From contig OX104127.1 in NCBI GenBank assembly GCA_944470555.2, positions 92,466,708-92,530,707 on the forward strand: a stretch of DNA of 64,000 nucleotides, written 5' to 3'. Source of the DNA: Heterobilharzia americana. Taxonomy: Eukaryota > Platyhelminthes > Trematoda > Strigeidida > Schistosomatidae. Shown here piece by piece: positions 1 to 10,160 of this stretch; position 1 is the first letter of the stretch; every line of letters starts with the position of its first letter. The notes beneath the pieces are model-generated. The model did no database searches, was not told where the DNA came from, and saw only the letters and a list, made by a program, of their open reading frames with translations. Both the position numbers and the translations under genes were made by a program.

Positions 1-137
1 TTAGTCTTGTCGTTTCTTACGAAACTAGCCGGTTGGATTCAGTTAGATTAGAAGAACATAGGGATTTAGCTAAATATAGAATGACAGACAAGCATAAGAT
101 CAGCAATCTAGAAAATACTCGTCTATTGCAATGCATG
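1..137 (+). mobile_element. Penelope-like element, endonuclease (GIY-YIG) C-terminal fragment, left half of an interrupted copy
   Basis: Translated in frame, the region around residue motif VRLEEHRDLAKYRM followed by LENTRLL resembles the HEH/RL...EH part of PLE GIY-YIG endonucleases. The reading breaks at the insertion of an RTE fragment (138-885) and resumes at 886-1075 with HALTHSHTIG and a decayed C-terminus. Degenerate, with stops. Confidence 0.6.
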
Positions 138-885
138 GGACTTCAATTGAATATAGAGTAGACAGAGGTGATGAAGATACCGCACCAACAACTCCAACAA
201 TAACAAACTCCAATCACCATCAACGGGAGAAACTTAAAGGAAGTAACCTCCTTCACCTATCTAGGAAACACTGTTTCAACTACAGGCGACACAGACGAGG
301 ATGTCAAAGCCAGAATCAGAAACACAGCAAGACAGGCGTTCATTAGGCTGAGACCAGTGTGGAGATCTGCACTCAGCATGTGGAACAAGATTCGGATTTT
401 CAACACCAACGTCAAGTCAGTGCTTCTGTATGGCTCAGAGACTTGACGGCGCTCTACGAAAAGGATTTCCAATAAACTACAGACATTCATCAACAACTGC
501 CTATGCTGTCTCGCTACTGAAGATCAGATGGATTGCCAGAAAGAATAAGCAACAAGGAGCTCTGGGAACGAACCGACCAAGAACCTATCACCCAACAAAT
601 ATGCAGGAGGAAGTGGAGATGGATTGAAGTAGGCATACACTGAGAAGGCCGACTGGGGACATCACGCGTCAGGCTAGTTGCTCGAGTGGAATCCCCATGG
701 GAAGTGACGAGTTGGACGTCCGAGGCAAGGGTGACATGGAGGAGATCGTGAGTGGAGGAAATGAGAGCTTGTGGGCTGTCGTGGAGCCAAGTTCAAAAGA
801 TTTTAGAGGACAGAGTGCAATGGAGACGTGCTAGTGAAGCCCTATATTCCACTAGGAACCCAAGGGACAAATAATGATAATAATA
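138..885 (+). mobile_element. 5'-truncated RTE-like non-LTR retrotransposon 3' end, inserted in a PLE with target duplication
   Basis: Encodes the C-terminal end of an RTE-type reverse transcriptase across frames: PITINGRNLKEV, SFTYLGN, VLLYGSET, NEPTKNLSPNKYA, then AYTEKADWGHHA. It ends at 'aacccaagggacaaataatgataataataa', the 3' microsatellite tail seen in every other copy here. It is flanked by 13-bp direct repeats ATTGCAATGCATG at 125-137 and 886-898. Several stops make it dead. Confidence 0.85.
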
Positions 886-1075
886 ATTGCAATGCATGCA
901 TTAACACACAGCCACACAATAGGCTGAGTGGGATGAAACCACTGTACTTAAGTCCAATATAATTTGGGGAAGATAGAGATTAATCACTGAATCTTTGTTC
1001 ATCGAATCAACATTCAACACATTTGATATAGGAATGACGCAACACCTATACCAGATATATGGAAAATTTCACTAC
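886..1075 (+). mobile_element. Penelope-like element fragment, right half
   Basis: Continues the PLE reading interrupted at 137 (HALTHSHTIG and a decayed C-terminal tail). The stretch from 1076 to about 1610 shows no recognisable gene or repeat family. Confidence 0.5.
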
Positions 1076-1611
1076 CAATAAAAACATAAAATATGAAGTT
1101 ATAGGACTTTACAAATCCATTGTTCTAAGTGGTGTGATTATGAGCAATAATTTATCCTTGAAGCGTCTTCAAGTCAATATTACTGTACCACTGCGCGCTA
1201 TACATCAAAATAAACAAATCTAATATAGACTTACATTCTACCACAGTGCCCAAGTTTCCCACTTATATTAATGTGCAGTTTTTACAATATTTCTGGAACT
1301 GATATACGAAATACAACTTGGTTTCGTGACACCTATATATCACAATAGCTGAACATATCTGAAACGAATGATTAGTCAGTAAATTATTCAAAAATTCCAC
1401 TCTCCACATAAATATCTTCATTAAAGAAGCAGTTTCTCAAAGAATCAGCCAACTTCCATTGGAAACCACCCATCCATAACCAGAAACTATAAGCTGTGAT
1501 ATAAAAGTATGTCAATGCAATCACCTGGAATATATCCCGAATTCTGAGGGCTATTGACTACGTAAATTTATACATGTTTAATCCATTAATAGTATTTACT
1601 ATTTGTTGACA

Positions 1612-2195
1612 AACTTTTAATTCTCCGTTGTTATACTGGATCGAATTGTTTGTCCACTGTTACCATTTGGACTTCTAAGCGGATGCCTCTATATTGCCTG
1701 AAAATTTATTATGATTGGTTTTACCTACATAAAAGATATATGGGTGATACATTCATCATATCTGATCAAAATACAAATACTGGGACTGTAGTTAAAAACT
1801 TCAGCGATTGTCACCCACCAGTCAAACTCCAGAAAATCCTCATAGAAAATGGATACCCATTCAAAAAGGATTAAAGAAAGCTTCAAAATAAAACAGAAAA
1901 TGGAGCAAGTACTCACAGCGCCTAAGAAGACTTTATTGATGAATGTTGACTTGAAATATGATACAGCAGCAGAGATCCTGAAGAATTGGCTGGACAAATC
2001 GCTGAAGAGTACATCCATATGAGTGAAACTGCAGACCAACTTCTCTATTCAGCACTTGGTTCTGGTATGTGTTAAGGACAAGTTGCCGCTTTAGGCCACC
2101 TCGATGTGTGATGACAAATTTACTTGCTTCCGTGAAGTGAGTTATATGAACCACACAAAGCACACACTTTCTAAAAGTATCAGTGAGCACTATCC
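1612..2195 (+). mobile_element. Sm-alpha 5' scrap (1612-1705) joined to a PLE reverse transcriptase/endonuclease scrap
   Basis: 1612-1705 matches the 5' part of SINE-A copies at 31080 and 43300. From 1706 the translation gives KRYMGDTFIISD, a decayed form of the PLE motif KRYVDDTFII, and NFSDCHPPVKL. Near 2150-2195 it gives SISEHYPAWLLRG, the R.EH.P.WL block of the GIY-YIG part. The middle is deleted or scrambled. Confidence 0.5.
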
Positions 2196-2880
2196 TGCAT
2201 GGTTGTTAAGGGGAGAGTGTCAATAAACTTACAATTTAGACGTGAACGTAACCTTTGTAAACTGCTCAGTTATCATGATTCCTGTTCTATTGATACTTGT
2301 CCATTAGAAAATGCTACAAGTGTGATTTATCTCGATGTGTCTTTCTCTTCACACATTTCCTCGTCTTTTCATATTTCACTAACTTCCAAAAGAATTTTCC
2401 CGCCTCACTTTCTATATTAGGAAGCTGAGAGTATCTGGCACAACTCAATCTCTCCTCTTGTGTTTTATAAACTCCTGCATCTTGTCTGTTCTCCTCTATT
2501 ACTCCCCTTTATTCTTTCCTGGGTTGGTGAAAAAAGATTATGCTATATTGTGTAGAGCTTTGAAGATTGTCAGTAGAACTAGTGGTGGTTTACCTTTAAA
2601 CTTTCTAGTTAAAACTGGTGCAGGCAAACATGTTAACTCATGCAGACATCTGGTGGGCATTATTTTACCAGATGACTAACATCCTCTTCACTCGAAGCTA
2701 TCTGCGTGTTGGTCATCTGGAAAGACAAGCAGCAAGTATATAAGACTTTATGCGCGTACTAACAAACATAAAAACTCTAAAATGCCGTATTTAACTCGTC
2801 TCTTTCGCGTTGAAGAAAGCACTACAAATGAACTAATTAATCATCTTCCATCTAAAGGTTTGCGGATGTTTATTAATTGA
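2196..2880 (+). mobile_element. Non-LTR retrotransposon (LINE) fragment, RT C-terminal region
   Basis: Encodes SCILSVLLYYSPLFFPGLVKK, then RALKIVSRTSG, the region after the catalytic YADD box of a non-LTR reverse transcriptase. It is about 85-90% similar by eye to 19513-20150, which also carries the upstream RT part. It is directly followed by a minus-strand SINE-B, as in the other copy. Confidence 0.7.
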
Positions 2881-3060
2881 TTTTAGGTTGGAATTCATCA
2901 TGAACTGACATCACTTGAAGAGAAATTGAAAACCTGGGAGCTCTAGATAGCTGCTTCGTCCTAGTATAAGACTTCTCAGCAGTGAGCACCCAAGACCTTG
3001 CCAGAGATCGAACTCAGAACCTTCAGGTTCCGTGGTTACCTCTGAGACATTAGATGGGAT
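2881..3060 (-). mobile_element. SINE-B copy, decayed hammerhead
   Basis: Minus-strand SINE-B: the tail end 'gttggaattcatcatg' is at left; hammerhead remnant CTGAGAA ... GAAG at about 2990-2945; tRNA-like part at right. The conserved G12 is changed, so the ribozyme is probably dead. Confidence 0.65.
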
Positions 3061-3879
3061 CTATTAGCTCATATTTCTAACTTCTATACTTAGTTACTTG
3101 ATCATTATCATCTTCCTCATAACTCTTGTTTCCATCTTCACCTTCTTTGTATCTATCAAGGGGACAATAAATTCTCGCATTTAATAACAATTTTTCACCT
3201 TGTCAAACACCCTGACTTTCTCATTTCCATTACCTAAAAGGTTATTGTGCTACTACTCTCCAATCTTGATTTCAGTCCTTAGCACTGCCTTAATGATGCA
3301 ACTATAATGTATTGTTCAATAACAAACTGTAATTTCTTTGTGATATATATATAAATGCAATTGTTCAGCTTTAAAATATGATATCGTCGTAGAAGAAACT
3401 TTTCGCTGAGTTATCCCTTCCTCTCTTTATTTCTTGGTTATGTGAATATATTCTTAGGTTTGCTGGAAATTCCTCACTTTGCACTCTCATCTTAGCAGAT
3501 ATGCAGAGCAGTCTCATTAACATGAACTTTATTAAACGGTGAATAGATTTATCACTTTGGAAAAAGATCGGTGGTAGACTCAATGTGGAATAATGTTATC
3601 CTAGTGGTTTTTCTAAGAAATTTAATTCAAGTTGGGTATTCATCAGGTACTCTGGAAGATTTATAAAAGTAAATAGCCTGTAACGAAGCTGTTCTTCATC
3701 ATTCTAGACATAGCTAAACCTTAGAGTCTGTAGTGTGGAAAGATATGGACTGATCTTTGAATAACATATTTCATGTAGTTTGCCTGAGAACCGCATTTTC
3801 CAACAAACAATTAATCCATTAATTCTTAAGGAAAAAATATCTCTTTTGACCACCTCTACGTTCATCCATTAGTTAATCT
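3061..3879. other. Unassigned AT-rich stretch
   Basis: No host gene, RNA gene or family I recognise. Short frames look random. Confidence 0.4.
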
Positions 3880-4015
3880 GTCCCCAAAGAGCGGAGTGCA
3901 ATTGCTGTATACAGAGTGAAGTCAATAAGCGTATTTTGGAACACTGTCCAGCGTGGTTATCCAGAGAAGAGAGGTACATAAAATTGGGATTTAAAAGCGA
4001 TATTGCAGCTAAAAT
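3880..4015 (+). mobile_element. Penelope-like endonuclease scrap
   Basis: Reads KRILEHCPAWLSREERYIK, the R.EHCPAWL block also found at 2150 and, on the minus strand, near 21210. The rest of the element is absent. 4016-4969 holds no feature I can support. Confidence 0.5.
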
Positions 4016-4969
4016 GCACAAAAGTCACCGCCTAACATCTTTGAGGAAAACATTTCATTCGGCTAGCTTGAGAATCACATTTTCCAGTAGATAATTAATG
4101 CATAAATTATTGATAAACTTAGCTTCATTTTATATGTTTAACCAAGGACGATAGCACTCCTTAGTTCACAGACATTTATTCTATAAGTTTTAATAAAAGT
4201 CACTTTAGTGATAAGACATATAGTCTCAACTATGCTTGCCACTCATCTTATTGTTGTTACTGAATATATATTGTGAATGAAACAATCGATGGATATTCAG
4301 TACTTGTCTGGAGAGTTAATTGTTTAACAGCAAACCACTTAGTTGGATCTACACAATTATTTTGTCCGGCCAATACAATCGTTGGACATTCTTACAGTCT
4401 TCTTCTGATGAAATACGGTGATAAACGTCCAGTACTGTATAATATGATGGTTATGTGTTGCTTAAGTATTGTGATTTCCTCCTTGACCAGAATTATGTAA
4501 CTCATTAACTCAGTACTCATTGTTCAACCATAGCTATTTGAGATTCTGACTAGTCATCCTGGTACCATCGTTTGTTTATCTGCACACTTACCACTAACAC
4601 TGAATCCCTAAAAATACATACCATTCTCTGCTGAAGTGAAATTTTCAAGGCTTTGTGAGGAAGAATGCTGCAGTATCAATTGGAATAGCTGTGAAAGCCA
4701 CGCTAGAAACTCTTGAAATAACCAATTAAGTTTCCATTATTTTGGTATTTGCATTTCCCAATGAATGTAAAACACAATAAATTTGTTCCAACTGACGGTT
4801 AGTTACTTAGTCCCAAGAGCTTAGTCAAAGTTATAGTAAACTGGGATTTACAATAACCAAGCTTATATATGACAACTGGACAAGTGTTATTCTACATGAA
4901 CGATTGATTCTGCGTTGTCACAATCGTAGAATAAAGATGATATCTATATGTAGTGTTGTTGTGCGTGAA

Positions 4970-6400
4970 TTATAGATTGAGATTTGTGTATGTACACATG
5001 TGGTGATAGTTCTTGTCGCTGTGATGTATGTTGGTTATGTGAGTGTGTGGGGGTGGGTTGTGAGACCAGGTCAAACTGCGTTTTACTCTCTCAATCCTGT
5101 TTAGAAAATTCTGATTCCACTTAATGTGAAGAGATTCTGCTATGAGACTTTCCTTATAATCTCCAAAGCCTTTCTGAATAATTTCAATATTATGGCGTGA
5201 TATTATAGCATGTAGAGCTATGGCTGATGTGTTTTCTAGTTTTTTCACTTCCAGTAGATTTCTGGGCGGAGGGTCGGATGGAAGCTCTTTGATGTTTATT
5301 TTTCCTAATCTTGATTTCATGGGAAGTTTGTCCTATGCACACTGCATCGCATTCTGAGCATTTTATTTTATAAACACAATTAGATTATGAATCTAGAGGG
5401 ATCTCGTCCTTCAAGTGAACTAAGATGCTCTACAATGTTTTCGATGTTCTGCAGAAGACTCTGATATTGCATTTGTTGAGCACTCTCCTAATTTCATCCG
5501 ATATGTGTGTGATTTGTAAAGGATAACTGTCGTTGAGGCCCACGATTTAGAAGTAGTTCTACGACCTAATTTAATGTTATTTTCTATTTTGTAAGTGAAT
5601 TTCATCGGATAACTATTCATTTCAATTACTTTGTTCACATATTTAAATTCCTTAACTCTTTCATTATCATTCGTCACTAGAGTGTCTACTCTCCTTAAAA
5701 GACTGGAGGCAACAGAAACTTTCACACTAACTGGATGTGATGAGTTGAAATCTAACTATTTGTTCGAATGCGTTGATTTTCTGAAAACGGTTATACCTAA
5801 ATATCTATTTTCTTTCCTCTTAACAAGACGATCAAGGAAAGGCAGTTCACCCTCTTGATCGTTTCTTCTCAGCTGAACTTCATACTGGGAGGTCTAGAGT
5901 TCATCTGATCTAGGAATGCCTAGCATAAATCGCGTTTTAAAATTATGAATGTGTCATCAACATACTTCAGTCAAATTTTCGGCTTTAGTAAATGTGCGGA
6001 CTCTCTCTCTTTGGATTTACTAAGAAATAGGTGTGCTACTATGGGTGAAACAGGTAAACCCATAGCTACACAGCTAGTTTCTCTGTATCACTAGTCTGCA
6101 TAATTAGATTTCCTTATTACGGGTGATATAGTAGTTTTCATTGACAAACTGAACGCTGTCGACTATTTCAATAACTATGAGGATGGACTTTACAGTCACT
6201 CATTCGGAGTCTGCACACTCTGATGAGCAGTGAAAAAAAATAGTGGTGCATATTTATTTACATTTTGCGTACATAACCCTATAAGACATCATGCATTTGT
6301 TAGAGATTTGGTTGCTCTTATCTTTGTAGGGAAACCTAGGCTTCCAAGTCAATCTCTTTAAAGCAACAATGATCGTTATTTGAAAGTTGTTTGAAATTGA
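4970..6400 (-). mobile_element. Penelope-like element, RT C-terminal part plus GIY-YIG endonuclease, degenerate
   Basis: On the minus strand the order is: SPIVAHLFLS-like motif near 6050, KYVDDTFIIL (RT catalytic YVDD box) near 5960, then the EE..G.LPFLD-like region, a cysteine-containing VYKIKCSEC...CIGQT near 5350 (GIY-YIG N-terminal block), and HAIISRHNIEI ... ESLHIKWNQNFLNR near 5100-5200 (its C-terminal block). This order, RT then GIY-YIG, is diagnostic of PLEs. Many frameshifts and stops; non-functional. Confidence 0.8.
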
Positions 6401-6499
6401 TCACGGTAGCGCGGACGATTGCGTACGCTTCAACTTCATACACTTCATAAGGTCAAATGTCTCACACCTTGCTTTTATGGTCTTTTCTCTTATTTTTTT

Positions 6500-6795
6500 C
6501 GTCACATTCAAAGAAACTAGAAAAGCGAGACACGAGAAAGAATGTTTATTACTGACATCTTGTACACTACTCATCAAATACTGTACACCTTCCACTAAAA
6601 CAGTCGTTTGCACAATATACTTCATTTCCTCTTCTGCTTCTATCTCCGTCTTCTTTTAATACGTCCGCATTATCTCTTGTGTTTCTCTGAGCAGAATCTT
6701 TACTCATTGCTGGTAATTGCCTATGATTTCTGCCTTCACAACACATACTACTTATATCTAATCTTATCAGTAGCCCTCCCCCCTGCACTATGACA
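6500..6795 (-). repeat. Dispersed non-coding repeat N1
   Basis: Similar sequence recurs at 30090-30370 (minus) and 42762-43085 (plus), sharing the 'ggatataagtagtatat', 'gcagaaatcataggcaat' and 'gaagaaaaggaaatgaag' blocks; a short piece is at 36430-36500. No domain is recognisable in its frames. Confidence 0.6.
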
Positions 6796-6989
6796 ACTTC
6801 CAGTGTTTATATCATCATTATTTTCATTTCTTCATCCAACCACCTCTCTGACTGTTAACCAGAGGCTGTATTGATGTGAAAAATGAACGAAATTCAAATG
6901 ATACTTAATTCTGCCAGTTTGTGTCCCGCGTATTCCTCAGTTCCACCAAAAGATATCTAAACTACTTCATAAAAGTTGAATTTGAAGGT

Positions 6990-7350
6990 TTGTGGGGATT
7001 TATTTTATTGATTCCGGGTTGATATTCATCATGGACTGCCACCACTTGGAAAGCCATTTGGTCCGCGAAAACACTGGGCAAATGCTTCGTCCTAGCATGG
7101 GACTCCTCATCGGTGTGCACCCAGGAGTCCAAAATCGAATGACATCAGGACCGTCTGGTCTTGTAGGCAACGTGTTAATCCTTCATCCAATGAATCAAAG
7201 TTCAATGGTCTAAAGTTTCCTAATTATGTCAGCACGACTATCCACGTGGGTCTTCAGCTGCTATCCACTTCACTTTTAACTGACCGACACCACCGATAGC
7301 ATCTTCCCATTAGAACATCGGGATATCCACCTCGAAACATATCACTAATG
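6990..7350 (-). mobile_element. SINE-B, near full length, decayed hammerhead
   Basis: Minus orientation from the tail 'gttgatattcatcatgg' to the 5' region with 'gaccgacaccacc' and 'cattagaacatcgggat'. The hammerhead segment (about 7070-7120) reads ATGAGGA ... GAAG, so the first core C is lost. Confidence 0.65.
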
Positions 7351-7483
7351 ACCACTTTACAGTAATATAATTTGAGGTTCACTGCCAACTGACAGAAACA
7401 GGAAACCAAGGACCACTGAAATAGAGCAGAATATTTGTAGCTCAGGTGGATGGTCTTGGTTGTATTGTGTTCTCTGAGCTGGG

Positions 7484-7854
7484 TTGTTTAATCGATTAAA
7501 CGACCATAAAAGGAAGGCAACTCAGGAGCGCCACGAAGAATTCTCAATAAAACTGGCCAGCAAAAGAGTGGTATTTAAACCAACAAACGGGCTTAGAAAC
7601 AAGCTTTCTAGGTTAAAAGATCGTATCGATGCAATTCAGCAAAATAATCTGGTTTACCGAATCCCTTGAAATGACTGTGTGGTCAAATACGCAGATGAAA
7701 GTAGTCGACTGGGGTTGATTGGAATAACAGCGCAAAGGCTTAATTAAATCAAGACAACTAGATTATAATTAGATAGAAAATTCAGAGACAAGCTCGACTA
7801 TAGCTCTGCACGCAATTACACACAGTCACACAGTAGGGTGGGAGAGAGCGAGTC
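7484..7854 (+). mobile_element. Penelope-like element fragment, linker and start of GIY-YIG
   Basis: Reads RVVFKPTNGLRNKLSRLKDRID then NLVYRIP, stop, NDCVVKYADESSR. This corresponds to the PLE block 'VFKP...L...L...KD' followed by 'VYRIPC..C..KYVGE'. It abuts an RTE fragment at 7855. Confidence 0.7.
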
Positions 7855-8370
7855 TTGAAAACTAACTTAGTTGGGTGGAGGGAACGAAGGACGAAACTTC
7901 AAAGGACATCTTCACGTCAGCCAGTCATCAGGACAAAATGGGAGATATTGAGCAACATCCGTGAAGGAACCTCTGCGGAAGAACACTGGAACTCTTTGAA
8001 AGTGACGTGGAAGGAAACCTGCATGATTGTGTTAGGAAGGAAGAAGAGGTAAGACAAGGGATGGATCTCTACGGACACATGGAAGCTGATAGAGGAGGGA
8101 GAGGAAGATGGTGATGGTGAAGTAGAAGATGAACCAGTGCAGATAGGGATGAACAATGAAAAGAGGAACTGAACACAACCTATAAAATACTACACTGGAC
8201 AAAGAAGTGAAGAAGAGTGCGCACAAAGACAAAAAACAATCCTACGACACACTGGCAAGTGAAGCAGAACAGGCCGCAGGTAGGAGGGACAGAGACCTGA
8301 CAACATTGTATCGGATAACCAGGTCATTATCAGGGAGGGGAGAGATCAACGCAAATGAAACCAATGAAAG
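7855..8370 (+). mobile_element. RTE-like retrotransposon fragment, endonuclease-RT linker
   Basis: Encodes EILSNIREGTSAEEHWNSLK followed by CMIVLGRKKR and, in other frames, an Ala/Lys/Glu-rich stretch ending TEAEQAAG and LSGRG. This is the connector between endonuclease and RT in RTE-type elements. Truncated at the right by SINE-B. Confidence 0.75.
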
Positions 8371-8379
8371 ATTGTGAAA

Positions 8380-8740
8380 GAAACTTAGTTACCAAAGAGA
8401 GGTGGTCCTCGAATTTCCAATGAAAAGTCCTGACCTGTGCAGCCAAACAGGTCGAATATGAGAACAGTTACCCAACTACGACATTGGGCGTAGGTCACGC
8501 TACATCATGAATTGACAAAAGTATGAAATATGAACTACTGAATTCCGACCCATTGGCTCAAGGGTGAGGTGGTGATTACGGAGCCTGAATGTTTTGGGTT
8601 CGATATGTGTGGGGCTGGGGTCATGAGTACCCACTGTTGGAGTCCCATACTAGGACGAAGTGGCTGTCCTGTACTCCCTACAGGTTTCCAATGTCCCTCC
8701 AACTGATGTCAGTCCTTAATGAATTTTCACCTAGTTGTCT
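8380..8740 (+). mobile_element. SINE-B, full-length plus-strand copy with deleted core
   Basis: Has the 5' region, tRNA-like part with box A-like TGGCTCAAGGG and box B-like GGTTCGATATG, then 'cactgttggagtcccatactaggacgaag': CTGA of the hammerhead core is deleted. 8741-9479 holds nothing I recognise. Confidence 0.7.
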
Positions 8741-9479
8741 TATATGTTTATGAAAACAGTATATAGATGATGTATTTTTGTATCGAATTAAGTGTCTTCT
8801 TTACAATCATAGGTCAGTTTTTGTCTACATACATTTCCACAGCTGAGGGAATTATAAAGTACCGATAGGGGACAGTCGGTAATCATATCCACTCCAAGGT
8901 GCGTATCGCATTAGCATCGGCCACGTATTTCCTTTTGTTCACTTGGTCAATTCAAACACTAAGTTATAAAGCAAGTTATTAGATGAGATTGAGGCGGAAT
9001 CGACTGATGTTAGATTGTAGTTTATCCCCTTCAATTGATCAATACGTTTATTACTAATAACATTCTTTTATTTAGATGAAAGTGATAGTTTTAATGGAAA
9101 ACAAAAAAAGGGTTTGATCATTGAAACGTTTCTGGAAAAATGAAATCAAGCACTTTCAATAACTATCCAAGTGAAAATATGAAGTTAACTATTACTACTG
9201 TCGTCATCATGGTTGTCATTATCTCCTCTGACGAATAACCTGTAATTGTGCATATCCTGTATACAACCCCATTAAATTAAGGATGATCTTGATGCCTGCA
9301 AAAAATAATAGCATAAGAAAACACTGAAAAAAATAACAAAGAAAAGCATTGCATGCAAAATTGTAGTTGTATGAAGAGATGAAAAACGGTTGATGAAACC
9401 AACAGACAGACAATAGGTTACCCATTATCCTAACACTCACCACCAACTCCCCACCCCTCTATAAAGCAACAAAGTGACG

Positions 9480-9876
9480 AATAGCAAAGACATAAATACG
9501 AAAGGCAGGAGAGGCGAGAAGATAGGAAACAAAATACTCCTTTCTTTAGTAAATAAACGAGTTTGAACATAAAAACAAACTCATAGGGGGCGGGAAGTAT
9601 TGAAGTCAAAATGAACAGGTAAATTTAGTGATTCATAAACAATTGTAAAGACAAGATAAAGAAAACTAGGGTGCCAACAGTAACAATGAATTATGACAGT
9701 AAGTAAAATCAGTAGAACACTACAGATCCACAATGAAACAAAGTTACACATATTGTATGGTGTGTAAAGAATAGTTTTTTTTCAAATAAGTTTTTTTGGT
9801 TTTTCATTCATCATTCATACCTCACTCATAATTGATTTAACATTGAACATACTAGATTTGTACTGTTGTGATCATT
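9480..9876 (-). other. 3' flank of the sHSP gene, poly-A site not located
   Basis: AT-rich sequence with A- and T-runs near 9770-9800. No AATAAA or ATTAAA on the minus strand is evident, so the transcript end is uncertain. No repeat family recognised. Confidence 0.3.
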
Positions 9877-10160
9877 TTAAACAGTACACAACAAGGGAGC
9901 TTCTACAACAAGTGTTGTTCCAATCAATTGAGCAGTGACAGAGAATGGATCCACTGTCTCAGGGATCTCATATGACTGAGTGAATTCAGCTGTAGAAGTT
10001 GATGATGCTTCAGTTTTCTTTTGACAACCTGTTATAACAATACAATTTGAATCCATACGTACACATAATTCATCTGCTTTGTAAATTGGATCTATAGTCA
10101 CTTCTAAGTGTAATTTTCTTCCATTTATACCATCCTTCATGATTGTTGGCCCAGAACGAC
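9877..10160 (-). CDS. p40-like sHSP, terminal coding exon 5 (residues 374-467, alpha-crystallin domain 2)
   Basis: The acceptor is ...tatcatctag (AG at 10162-10161). GT completes the split Gly codon, then the frame runs to TAA at 9879-9877. It encodes a whole second alpha-crystallin domain: GRKLHLEVTIDPIYKADELCVRMDSN, AEFTQSYEIPETVDPFSVTAQL, then GTTLVVEAPL. The C-terminal tail is only LCTV after the AP motif, shorter than usual. I saw no canonical AATAAA on this strand in the 300 nt downstream, so the 3' end is not defined. Confidence 0.93.
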
